Source of the DNA: JANMEX01 sp043744175
GTDB taxonomy: Bacteria; Pseudomonadota; Alphaproteobacteria; Rhizobiales; Rhizobiaceae
Length of the DNA stretch: 24,488 bases
NCBI GenBank assembly: GCA_043744175.1
Contig: JAYTVD010000077.1
Coordinates: 1 to 24,488 of the forward strand
Direction of reading: 5' to 3'
Below the pieces are notes generated by a model. The model saw nothing but the letters and a program-made list of their open reading frames with translations, did not search any database and was not told the origin of the DNA. Positions 14,629 to 22,530 of the stretch are shown here, piece after piece (position 1 is the first letter of the stretch; each line of letters opens with the position of its first letter). Made by a program: the position numbers and the translations under genes.

Positions 14629-15807
14629 ATGTCCAATGCACCGCTAAAAGGCATCCGTGTCCTTGAACTTGCCCGCATTCTTGCAGGCCCGTGGGCAGGG
14701 CAAACGCTGGCGGACCTTGGCGCGGATGTTATCAAGGTGGAAAACCCCGGCAGCGGCGATGATACGCGCTCTTGGGGGCCACCCTTTATCACGGGCGAGG
14801 ATGGTGCAAATTTAGGCGCTGCCTATTATCACGGCGTCAACCGCAACAAGCGGTCGGTGACCGCCGATTTGAAGACCCCGGAAGGCCAAGACCTCGTGCG
14901 CCGCCTTGCCGCGCAGTCGGATATTTTCATCGAGAATTTCAAATTCGGCGGCCTCAATAAATATGGACTGGACTATGCCAGTCTTGCGAAAATCAACCCG
15001 CGCCTCATTTATTGCTCCATCACAGGCTTTGGCCACACCGGGCCATACGCCTCGTTTGCGGGCTATGATTTTATCATCCAAGGCATGTCCGGCCTCATGT
15101 CCATCACCGGCGAAGGTGATGGCCAACCGATGAAAGTGGGCGTTGCGGTGGCAGATCTTTTCACTGGCGTCTATTCCGTCGTCGGCATTTTGGCAGCGCT
15201 TCGCCATGCTGAAAAAACCGGACAAGGCCAGCACATCGACATGTCGCTACTGGACACACAGGCTGGCGTGCTCGCCAACCAAAATATGAATTTCCTCGCC
15301 ACCGGCGTTTCGCCAAAACGCATCGGCAATGAGAACCCTAACATCGTGCCCTATGAAGTTGTGCCGACTTCCGACGGTCATTTGATTTTGGCTGTTGGCA
15401 ATGATGGCCAGTTTGCGCGCGCCTGCAAAATATTAGGTCTTGATGATTTACCGAGCGACGAGCGCTTCATCACCAATGAGGCCCGCGTGATGAACCGCGT
15501 CGCGCTGCGCCCTTACATCACGGACCAGACCGCGAAGTTCACCCGCGCCGCGCTGCTCACCGCCTGCGAGGCCAACGCCGTTCCCGCCGGAACCATCAAC
15601 ACGATTGGCGAAATGTTTGACGACCCTCAAGTGAAGGCCCGTGTGCTGCGTGTCGATCTTGAGGACAGCGATGGCAACTCCATCCCCGGCGTGCGCACTC
15701 CCATCATGATGTCGCAAACGCCGCTGCACTACGACACCCCCTCGCCCAAATTGGGCGAACATCAGGCAGATGTTTTGGCGGATTTGGAGCGCTGGGAGCG
15801 CGGCTAA
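14629..15807 (+). CDS. CaiB/BaiF family (class III) CoA-transferase
   Basis: A 392-residue type III CoA-transferase that moves CoA between carboxylic acids. Family marks are LKGIRVLELARILAGPWAGQ at the N-terminus, LADLGADVIKVENPGSGD, YYHGVNRNKRSVTADLK, and VAVADLFTGVYS, where Asp176 is the expected catalytic aspartate forming the acyl anhydride. The C-terminal part ends with the usual LGEHQADVLADL. Closest in feel to succinate/glutarate-type CoA-transferases, but the acyl pair is not fixed by sequence. There is no normal ribosome binding site before the ATG; the leader instead reads GGATACCTCCTTATG, close to the 16S rRNA 3' tail itself. It may follow the hydrolase gene in one transcript. Confidence 0.92.
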   Translation: MSNAPLKGIRVLELARILAGPWAGQTLADLGADVIKVENPGSGDDTRSWGPPFITGEDGANLGAAYYHGVNRNKRSVTADLKTPEGQDLVRRLAAQSDIFIENFKFGGLNKYGLDYASLAKINPRLIYCSITGFGHTGPYASFAGYDFIIQGMSGLMSITGEGDGQPMKVGVAVADLFTGVYSVVGILAALRHAEKTGQGQHIDMSLLDTQAGVLANQNMNFLATGVSPKRIGNENPNIVPYEVVPTSDGHLILAVGNDGQFARACKILGLDDLPSDERFITNEARVMNRVALRPYITDQTAKFTRAALLTACEANAVPAGTINTIGEMFDDPQVKARVLRVDLEDSDGNSIPGVRTPIMMSQTPLHYDTPSPKLGEHQADVLADLERWERG

Positions 15808-15962
15808 GGTCCGCACGTGCTCCGCACCGCTGGCGTATGCTCTCTGCGTGGTTGGCGTACTCACTCCGTATCATCTTCGGGCGTTCGCCGACCGCTTTAC
15901 GACCATGTGAAATCACACCTCTACCCCTTTCGCCTCATGGCCGAATCCCGCTATAAACTGAC

Positions 15963-17744
15963 ATGGCTATTTCCCAACTTTCCGAAACCATCATCAACCA
16001 GATCGCCGCTGGCGAGGTCGTTGAGCGACCTGCCAGCGTCGTCAAAGAGTTGGTTGAGAACGCGCTGGATGCGGGCGCGGGCAAGGTTACGATTGTCACC
16101 GCGGGGGGCGGGTTGTCGCTTATACGGGTCAGCGATGACGGCTCGGGCATTGCGCCGGATGAGTTATTGTTGGCGGTTTCGCGGCACTGCACGTCTAAAC
16201 TCACAGATGATATTTTGGACATTCGCTCGCTCGGTTTTCGCGGCGAGGCGCTGCCTTCAATCGGGTCCGTGTCCAGCCTCACCATCACGTCGCGCACGGC
16301 TAGCGCTGATAGCGGCATGGAAATATCCGTGCATGGCGGCAAGATTTCCGGTCCCAAACCCGCGGCTAGCCAGCGCGGAACTCAAGTGGAAGTGCGGGAT
16401 TTATTCTTCAATATTCCGGCGCGACTCAAATTTATGAAGGGCGAACGGGCGGAAAGTTCGGCCATTACCGATGTCGTCAAACGCATCGCTATCGCCTTTC
16501 CCCATGTGCGGTTTGAGCTATCCGGACCGGACCGGCAGAGCCTTATTCTCACTGGAAACGATGAGCAAATATTGCCCTCGCCGCGCCGGATTGGCGATGT
16601 GGTGGGCACGGGATTCATTGATAATGCACTGGAAATTGACGCACTTCGAGAGGGCGTGACCCTCAAGGGCCTTGTCAGTCTACCGTCCTATAACCGTGCT
16701 TCCGCCACCCAACAATTCGCCTATGTTAACGGTCGCCCCGTCAAAGATAAGCAGATAGCCGGTGCCATTCGCGCTGCCTATATGGACGCCATGGCGCGGG
16801 ACCGCCATGCGGTTGTGGCCCTATTTATTGAGCTGGAACCGGGGCTGGTGGATGTCAACGTGCATCCGGCGAAGGCCGATGTGCGGTTCCGTGATCCGGG
16901 ATTGGTGCGCGGGCTCATCATCGGCGCGATCCGCGAGGCGCTGCATAAATCCGGTATTCGTGGCGCAACCACAGGTGCAACTGGGATGATGGATGCGTTT
17001 CGCGGCGGAGGATCATGGAGCCCGCCGCGCGCACAAAACTGGTCACCTGCGCAGTCACCCTATGCTCCGCAAGGCTTTGAAGAAACAGCACAATCTGCCT
17101 TTGACCATGTCGCAAGGCCAAGCGCGGATCAGCGTTCAACGCCTGCCCCGGAGCAATATTCGAGCTTTCCTCTTGGGGCAGCACGGGCGCAAATTGCCAA
17201 AAATTACATCGTCGCCGAAAGTGGTGACAGCCTTATAGTTGTGGACCAGCACGCTGCTCACGAGCGTCTTGTATATGAGGCGCTGAAGGGCGCGATGGCG
17301 GAACGGGCGCTGCCCTCGCAGCTACTGTTAATCCCGGAAATTGTCGATCTGCCAGCGGACGATGCTGAGCGTTTGGCCGTGCAAGCGCCGCAGTTTGAGC
17401 GCTTTGGTTTGATGCTGGAACGCTTTGGTCCGGGCGGCATTGCGGTGCGCGCCACGCCCTCAATGCTGGGCGCGATTGATGTGCCAGCGCTGATCCGCGA
17501 CTTGGCGGATGAGCTTGCCGACCAAGATGCCAGCGATAGCTTGGCGCTGCGCCTGGATGCCATTGCGTCGCGCATGGCCTGCCATGGTTCGGTGCGATCG
17601 GGCCGTGTTCTGAAGCCAGAAGAAATGAACGCGCTGCTGCGCCAAATGGAGGCCACGCCCGGCTCCGGCACCTGCAATCATGGGCGCCCAACTTTTATCG
17701 AATTAAAGCTTTCGGATATTGAAAGACTGTTTGGAAGAAAGTAA
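15963..17744 (+). CDS. mutL: DNA mismatch repair protein MutL
   Basis: A 593-residue mismatch repair ATPase/endonuclease. The GHKL ATPase domain has Glu29 in KELVENALDAGA, DDGSGI (59-63), GFRGEALPSIGSVS, and the PMS1-family signature region GFRGEAL. The transducer domain has NVHPAKADVRF. The C-terminal domain carries the nicking motif DQHA-x2-E-x4-E (Asp428 to Glu439) plus the ACHGSVR and CNHGRPT metal-site motifs, so this is an endonuclease-type MutL, as in bacteria lacking MutH. A Pro/Ser/Gln-rich linker around residues 340-400 joins the halves. The ATG has no clear ribosome binding site. The 155 bp before it show no gene. Confidence 0.97.
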   Translation: MAISQLSETIINQIAAGEVVERPASVVKELVENALDAGAGKVTIVTAGGGLSLIRVSDDGSGIAPDELLLAVSRHCTSKLTDDILDIRSLGFRGEALPSIGSVSSLTITSRTASADSGMEISVHGGKISGPKPAASQRGTQVEVRDLFFNIPARLKFMKGERAESSAITDVVKRIAIAFPHVRFELSGPDRQSLILTGNDEQILPSPRRIGDVVGTGFIDNALEIDALREGVTLKGLVSLPSYNRASATQQFAYVNGRPVKDKQIAGAIRAAYMDAMARDRHAVVALFIELEPGLVDVNVHPAKADVRFRDPGLVRGLIIGAIREALHKSGIRGATTGATGMMDAFRGGGSWSPPRAQNWSPAQSPYAPQGFEETAQSAFDHVARPSADQRSTPAPEQYSSFPLGAARAQIAKNYIVAESGDSLIVVDQHAAHERLVYEALKGAMAERALPSQLLLIPEIVDLPADDAERLAVQAPQFERFGLMLERFGPGGIAVRATPSMLGAIDVPALIRDLADELADQDASDSLALRLDAIASRMACHGSVRSGRVLKPEEMNALLRQMEATPGSGTCNHGRPTFIELKLSDIERLFGRK

Positions 17745-17788
17745 ACAATGTCTTAACGTGAGTTTCATAAGTGGAATTGGAGTTGGCG

Positions 17789-18103
17789 ATGAACAGATTG
17801 TTTGGCTTGGTTTCGTTGAGTGCTATGGCTCTGGTTTCATTTGGTGCATCGGCTGAAATCATCAATTTGCATCAAGAACACAAGGTTGTGTCACCGACGA
17901 TTATCCGTGGTGCGCCGGTACGCTGCGATGGCTCCGGCCCGCTGATTATCCACGTTAACGATGCGACAAAAGCCACTGAAACTTGTGTTCCACAGGTGCC
18001 CGCCGCACGCTATAACGCACCGAGAATTACGCAAACTGTTGTTGTGATTAACTTCAATAATATCCGCCATCACGGTCATAGGTCAGGCGACTGGAATGAA
18101 TAA
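17789..18103 (+). CDS. Small secreted protein of unknown function
   Basis: A 104-residue exported protein. The signal peptide is MNRLFGLVSLSAMALVSFGA ending SA before EIINLHQ. The mature part is short, with the segment SPTIIRGAPVRCDGSGP, two cysteines that may pair, a hydrophobic TQTVVVINFNNI segment and a His-rich end. I do not recognise the family. The ATG at 17789 has GGAG seven bases upstream. It lies 44 bp after mutL and overlaps the DUF2093 gene by 8 nt, so it probably sits in a mutL - small protein - DUF2093 operon. Confidence 0.7.
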   Translation: MNRLFGLVSLSAMALVSFGASAEIINLHQEHKVVSPTIIRGAPVRCDGSGPLIIHVNDATKATETCVPQVPAARYNAPRITQTVVVINFNNIRHHGHRSGDWNE

Positions 18104-18326
18104 ATTTGAACGTGGCAGCTCGGGCGAAGCGCGGGTTCGTTACTTAGATGCAGACTTTCAAGTTGCCTCTCCGGGCAGCTATGTGATCTGCGCGGTGTCA
18201 GGCCAGCATATCCCGCTTGATGAATTGAAGTACTGGTCTGTTGCGTGGCAAGAGCCATATGTGGATGCCGCCGCGTCGCTTGAGCGCGAGTTGGAGCGCA
18301 ACCCAGGTCTTCGCAGACGCAGCTAA
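18096..18326 (+). CDS. DUF2093 domain-containing protein
   Basis: A 76-residue cytosolic protein with the full DUF2093 pattern: VRYLDADFQVASPGSYVICA, the SGQHIPLDELKYWSV core and LERELERNP at the C-terminus. The family is known from Rhizobiales and relatives, usually beside lpxK or mutL, and has no assigned function; a single CAVSG cysteine is not enough for a zinc site. The start overlaps the previous stop by 8 nt. The stop lies 13 bp from the convergent lpxK stop, and no clear terminator is seen between them. Confidence 0.9.
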   Translation: MNKFERGSSGEARVRYLDADFQVASPGSYVICAVSGQHIPLDELKYWSVAWQEPYVDAAASLERELERNPGLRRRS

Positions 18327-18339
18327 AAATCCTTTAGAA

Positions 18340-19371
18340 TCAAACCTGTTTCAGCATGCGGCGGCGGAAGCTTTCCAGCGTTTGCTCGATAATGCGCGTT
18401 GGCACGTCCGCCTGATCGAAAACCATTTCAACCTTGAAAACCAACGTTGCATCCAACACAGAACGCGCTGCTTCGCTGCCACGGGCAAGCCGCATGGCGT
18501 CCTTTTCCGTAGTCACTAAAATCAAATCTCCGGCTTCCGCAGTCTGGTGCAACTCGCGCAATTCATCATCCGCGAACTGATGATGATCGGGATAGGTGCG
18601 GGCAAGCGATATCGTCGCGCCGGTTCCGGCCAAGCTCTCAAAGAATTTTTCAGGGTCGGCAATGCCGGCAAAAGCCAGCACGCGCTTGCCGCTGAGATTG
18701 AGCTTTTTCGGCGGCATGGCTTTGGCGATATAGACCGGCTTTGCCGCCTTTGCCGCTTGGCGCACAATGCTTGAGGCCGCATCGCCAGAGCCGCTTACCA
18801 GCAGTGCGTCTATCCGGCGGAGTTGCGGCACTACCGGCGCGCGCAGTGGGCCACCGGGAATGACATGGCCATTGCCAACGCCGCGGCGGGCATCCACTAC
18901 GACTAAATTATAATCACTCACCAAGCGCACGCTTTGAAAACCATCATCCATAATGATGAAATCACAGCCAGCATCTTTTAGAAGTTTTGCGCCGGCCAAA
19001 CGGTTCGGCGAGACGGCGACAGTCGCATAATGAGCGATAAGCAAAGGCTCGTCTCCAACATGCTTGGCCAAATCATGGGCAGCATCGACGATTTTCGGGC
19101 CGGAATTGGAGCCACCATAACCACGCGAAAGAATGCCGGGATTAAGTTTCATCCTCTTGGCAGCAGCGGCTATTGCCAGCGACGTTGGTGTTTTTCCACC
19201 GCCGCCAACGGTCAAATTGCCAACGCAGACTACTGGCAGGTCAATTGCCGGAGGCGTGGCACTTTGCATCCGGCGCGTGGCAACCCAGCCATAGAGCGCC
19301 GATACGGGCATCAAAACCCGTGCGCGCCAGTCTGTTCTTTCCCACCAGAAGGGAGGGGCTTCAGATGCCAT
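18340..19371 (-). CDS. lpxK: Tetraacyldisaccharide 4'-kinase (lipid A synthesis)
   Basis: Phosphorylates the 4' position of the tetraacylated disaccharide to form lipid IVA at the inner membrane. It shows the P-loop GNLTVGGGGKTP (51-62), LSRGYGG (81-87), VGDEP (105-109), MDDGFQ (141-146) and DARRGVGNGHVIPGGPLR. A membrane-associated N-terminal helix (about 15-31) is present. At 343 residues the length is normal. The ATG overlaps the waaA stop (TAATG), so the two are translationally coupled. It is the last gene of the pmbA-to-lpxK run. Confidence 0.97.
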   Translation of the reverse strand: MASEAPPFWWERTDWRARVLMPVSALYGWVATRRMQSATPPAIDLPVVCVGNLTVGGGGKTPTSLAIAAAAKRMKLNPGILSRGYGGSNSGPKIVDAAHDLAKHVGDEPLLIAHYATVAVSPNRLAGAKLLKDAGCDFIIMDDGFQSVRLVSDYNLVVVDARRGVGNGHVIPGGPLRAPVVPQLRRIDALLVSGSGDAASSIVRQAAKAAKPVYIAKAMPPKKLNLSGKRVLAFAGIADPEKFFESLAGTGATISLARTYPDHHQFADDELRELHQTAEAGDLILVTTEKDAMRLARGSEAARSVLDATLVFKVEMVFDQADVPTRIIEQTLESFRRRMLKQV

Positions 19372-20690
19372 TAGCGGCGCTCCGTGAGGCGATCCAATCG
19401 CGCTTTCACGATAAGCGGCTGGATGAATGGTTCGAGTGTTGAGATTGTCTTATCTAGCGCGCCATGCATGTCGGCGACAGAGCGCAGGCCGGCATCAATC
19501 ATCTTGCCGCGCACTTCGTGGTTCGACAACAAATAGCTCACTGCGCCAGCCAGCATGTCTTTGTCTTTAACCAGCTTGGCGTTGCCGTCCGCAATCAATC
19601 GCTTGTAGCTATCACGGAAATTTTGGACATTTTGACCGGATAATACGGCGGTTCCGAGCACTGCCGGTTCCAGTGGGTTTTGCCCGCCCGCGCCAGTCAA
19701 AGAGCGCCCGACAAAGGCAATTTCAGTCAAACGCAAATAGAGGCCCATCTCACCAATGCTATCGCCGATATAGATTTGAGTATCGGCGTTTATCAGTTCA
19801 TTCAGGCTGCGCCGCGCTACTCTTAGGCCTTTGGTTACAAGCGCAGCGGCAATGGCGCCAGCGCGATCCGGATGTCGCGGCACGATGATAGTCAGCAGTC
19901 CGGGATGGCGTTTTTCCACCATAATATGCACATCACCAGCGATTGCTTCTTCGCCTTCATGGGTGGAAATCGCCGCCCATGTCGGGCGTTTTGCAATCAT
20001 CGCCTCAAAGCTGGAGACCTCTTTTGCATTGGCAGGCGGGGGCACAGTGTCCGCTTTCAAATTGCCTGACACAGTGACAGGCCGAGCGCCCAACTCGCTG
20101 AACCTATGCCCGTCCACATCAGACTGGGCAATGACATGCGACAGGTTCTCAAATAGCGCTTCTGCCAAATAACTCCGGCGCTTCCACGCGGCGAAGGAAC
20201 GATCTGACAAGCGGCCGTTGACCAAAATCTGGGGAACCCGTCGCGCTCCCAGCTCCAAAATTGTCATTGGCCAGATTTCAGATTCGGCGATAAGCGCTAA
20301 GTCCGGCTTCCAAAATGATAGAAAATTGCTCACCGCCGGTTTGAAATCCAGCGGCACATATTGGTGGATAACCAGAGCACCGAGACGTTCCTGGCTGAGC
20401 TTGGCGGATGTTACGGTGCCTGTTGTCAGAACAATGTGAATGCCCTTGCCCGCAATATAGCGGATGAGCGGTATCATTGCGGAAGTCTCGCCGACACTGG
20501 CGGCATGGACCCAAACCAATGGACCGGCAGGGCGTGGGATGGCGGATTTTCCATAGCGCTCACCGCGCCGCGCATGTTCCTCTTTGCCCTTGGTGGCTCG
20601 TAACGCCAGGTATGGCCCGACAATCGGATAGATGGCCGCTCCTGCCCAGCGGTAGGTCGTCAATATTGCCCGTGCCCAGCGCTCGCTCAT
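19371..20690 (-). CDS. waaA: 3-deoxy-D-manno-octulosonic acid (Kdo) transferase
   Basis: Transfers Kdo from CMP-Kdo to lipid IVA at the cytoplasmic face of the inner membrane. The N-terminal part has a membrane anchor, RRGERYGK, and the catalytic Glu68 in HAASVGE (62-68). ESEIWP, NGRLSDRS, SGNLKAD, ISTHEGEE, PRHPDR, IGDSIGEMGLYLRL and GGQNPLEPA follow in the right order. At 439 residues it is typical. How many Kdo residues it adds cannot be told. The start overlaps the acyltransferase stop (ATGA, 20687-20690), and its stop overlaps lpxK. Confidence 0.96.
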   Translation of the reverse strand: MSERWARAILTTYRWAGAAIYPIVGPYLALRATKGKEEHARRGERYGKSAIPRPAGPLVWVHAASVGETSAMIPLIRYIAGKGIHIVLTTGTVTSAKLSQERLGALVIHQYVPLDFKPAVSNFLSFWKPDLALIAESEIWPMTILELGARRVPQILVNGRLSDRSFAAWKRRSYLAEALFENLSHVIAQSDVDGHRFSELGARPVTVSGNLKADTVPPPANAKEVSSFEAMIAKRPTWAAISTHEGEEAIAGDVHIMVEKRHPGLLTIIVPRHPDRAGAIAAALVTKGLRVARRSLNELINADTQIYIGDSIGEMGLYLRLTEIAFVGRSLTGAGGQNPLEPAVLGTAVLSGQNVQNFRDSYKRLIADGNAKLVKDKDMLAGAVSYLLSNHEVRGKMIDAGLRSVADMHGALDKTISTLEPFIQPLIVKARLDRLTERR

Positions 20691-21439
20691 GGCTTTGCTT
20701 CCAGCAGTTGGAAGGCATTGGAGGTGGCATCATTCAGACGTTTTGTAAGCTCTTGGCGCAGAAGTTCCATCGTTGCGTCGTCCGCATCTTGTGGCACATA
20801 AAGTGGTTCCGACGAAAAAGCGGCGGCGCGACCAAAGGGCAGGTTGACCGTTGTTTTATCCCATGTTTTTTCCAGTACTTTGCGACGGCTGGAGGCATAA
20901 GCCGCAGCAATTATCGGGCGTCCCGTAATCTTGGCCAGCGTTATGATGCCAAGGCCTGCCTCGCGCGCGGTGCTCTTGGAAATATCAGCAATCATAACCA
21001 CTGACTTTGCCCGATCCAAGGCCCGTTTCAACGACAAAAGTGCGCGCACGCCGCCTTTTTCAGCCATACGTGACGGGTCGCGGCCACCGGAGCCACGTAC
21101 CGTCTCAAAACCAAACTTCTCGACTATTTTGGCGTTCAATTCCGCGTCCGCGCTCTTCGAAAAGAGGGCGACAACCTTGGCGCCTTTGGGTGCCAAAAAG
21201 GGAGCCATCACATGCTGCCCGTGCCAGAAGGCAACAATCATGGGGGAATTCTTGGCATAAACATCGTCAGGATTATGCGAACCTGCAACGCGCGGGTTGG
21301 TCCAGTTGATAAAGCGCAGGCTACCTGTAATGAGCGATACCAACAGCGCAGCGAACCATGGTTGCGCCTTCACATGGACGCGCAGGCGCATCCACAACCG
21401 GCGCATGAAGGTCGGTCCGCTTTGTTGAGTACCGGCCAT
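20687..21439 (-). CDS. DUF374 lysophospholipid acyltransferase family protein
   Basis: A protein of about 250 residues of the DUF374 branch of the lysophospholipid acyltransferase fold. The acceptor motif region is FWHGQHVMAPFL, in place of the classic HxxxxD. VRGSGGRDPSRMAEKGGVRAL, MIADISKSTAREAGLGI and LAKITGRPIIAAAY are the family hallmarks. A hydrophobic segment near residue 25 suggests inner-membrane attachment. ATG at 21439 is preferred (AAGG just upstream); a TTG at 21466 overlaps the DUF4170 stop as TTGA and could be used. Its place between cysQ/DUF4170 and waaA/lpxK suggests a job in envelope lipid synthesis; the acyl acceptor is unknown. Confidence 0.88.
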   Translation of the reverse strand: MAGTQQSGPTFMRRLWMRLRVHVKAQPWFAALLVSLITGSLRFINWTNPRVAGSHNPDDVYAKNSPMIVAFWHGQHVMAPFLAPKGAKVVALFSKSADAELNAKIVEKFGFETVRGSGGRDPSRMAEKGGVRALLSLKRALDRAKSVVMIADISKSTAREAGLGIITLAKITGRPIIAAAYASSRRKVLEKTWDKTTVNLPFGRAAAFSSEPLYVPQDADDATMELLRQELTKRLNDATSNAFQLLEAKP

Positions 21440-21462
21440 TGCGCCTTGATCCGTCCTGATGT

Positions 21463-21699
21463 TCAATGACCAAGGCCTTTGCCCGGCTCCAAGAACCGGT
21501 GCATATGAACGACGAAATAGCGCATATGGGCATTATCAACCGTCATTTGGGCCTTGGCCTTCCACGCCAGCGAGGCAGACGCATAGTCAGGGTAAATACC
21601 GACAATATCAAGTTTCGAAACGTCACGAAACTCTGTCCCGCCGAGCGTTGTCAATTCACCGCCGAACACAAGATGCAATAGTTGTTTGGTTTCGGTCAT
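21463..21699 (-). CDS. DUF4170 domain-containing protein
   Basis: A 78-residue cytosolic protein matching DUF4170: HLVFGGELTTLGGTEFRDVS, VGIYPDYASASLAWKAKAQ, then TVDNAHMRYFVVHMHRFLEP. The family is a small conserved Rhizobiales/Rhodobacterales group found next to the cysQ-like and acyltransferase genes; its role is unknown. The pattern of strands around a YFVVH core resembles a small ferredoxin-like fold, but that is inference. AGGGG lies before the ATG. The gap to the cysQ-like gene is 36 bp and its end overlaps the possible TTG start of the acyltransferase. Confidence 0.88.
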   Translation of the reverse strand: MTETKQLLHLVFGGELTTLGGTEFRDVSKLDIVGIYPDYASASLAWKAKAQMTVDNAHMRYFVVHMHRFLEPGKGLGH

Positions 21700-21735
21700 A
21701 ATGGCCCCTGTTTTGTCGAAAAATTTGAAGTGGGT

Positions 21736-22530
21736 TTAGCCGAAGCTTGATGTGGCTACAACACCCAACATCACATCTATCCGGCTGGCTTGTGCAGCGA
21801 CCAATACTCCATGTGCCGTACTTGGCTTGCCATAGGTGGCGCGGCTGCCGTCTGTGCCACATATTGTACCGCCAGTTTCTGCCAAAATTAGGTCGGCAGC
21901 CGCGAGATCCCAGTCCTGCGCGTTGGGTTTAACAAATGCGCCGTCCAACCTGCCATCAGCAATCATCGCGATGCGGTAGGCTAACGAGGGTATGTGCGAA
22001 TGAGCGTGGAGAGCCTCGCCCGTGGCCTGCGCAAAGTGCGCCAGCAGGGTTTTGGTTCCGCTCATCACCAGCGGAGAATTTTCGGTCTGGCGCTCCAGCC
22101 GCGCACCATTCTTATAAGCGCCTTGACCTCGTGCAGCTGAATAAATTTCTTTCCGTACCGGACAGTCCAACACCCCAGCAATGGAGCTGCCATTTTCTAC
22201 AATAGCCACGGACACGCACCACATTGAGTTACCGGCAATAAACGCTTTGGTGCCGTCTATCGGGTCCACAACAAACGTGCGCTTTTTGGTGAGCCGCTCA
22301 GTGGAATCCGCCGTTTCTTCGCTTAGCCAGCCATAATCCGGACGAGCCGCGCATAGTGTTGCTTTCAAGTAGGCATCAACCGCGAAATCCGCCTCGGTGA
22401 CAGGCGACATGCCTTCTTTGTAGGAAATTTTCGGGTCTTTGCCGTAGTAACTCAGCGCAATTTCTGCGCCCTTACGGGCCGCAGTTTGCAGCAGTTCTAA
22501 ATCAGCTAGATAGTCGCTTTTGTCACTCAC
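21736..22530 (-). CDS. Inositol monophosphatase family protein, 3'(2'),5'-bisphosphate nucleotidase (CysQ)-like
   Basis: A 264-residue Mg-dependent, Li-sensitive-type phosphatase. The metal motifs are complete: VTEADFAVD (44-52), SEE (70-72), DPIDGT (89-94) and QDWDLAAADLIL with Trp207-Asp208. The next-door genes and the LSEE/DPIDGTKAF wording fit the CysQ group, which clears 3'-phosphoadenosine 5'-phosphate from sulfate assimilation, but inositol-1-phosphatase or histidinol-phosphatase activity is not excluded. The start is GTG, inside the 8-nt overlap with the pmbA stop (22523-22530), so the two are coupled. Confidence 0.88.
   Translation of the reverse strand: MSDKSDYLADLELLQTAARKGAEIALSYYGKDPKISYKEGMSPVTEADFAVDAYLKATLCAARPDYGWLSEETADSTERLTKKRTFVVDPIDGTKAFIAGNSMWCVSVAIVENGSSIAGVLDCPVRKEIYSAARGQGAYKNGARLERQTENSPLVMSGTKTLLAHFAQATGEALHAHSHIPSLAYRIAMIADGRLDGAFVKPNAQDWDLAAADLILAETGGTICGTDGSRATYGKPSTAHGVLVAAQASRIDVMLGVVATSSFG

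Noticed and set aside
15817..16437. A 206-codon plus-strand frame overlapping the start of mutL
   Set aside because: It overlaps the highly conserved MutL ATPase region in another frame and has low-complexity Arg/Ser composition; no ribosome binding site or family likeness.
18326..18340. Terminator between the convergent DUF2093 and lpxK genes
   Set aside because: Only a 5-bp CTAAA/TTTAG match is present, which is too weak.
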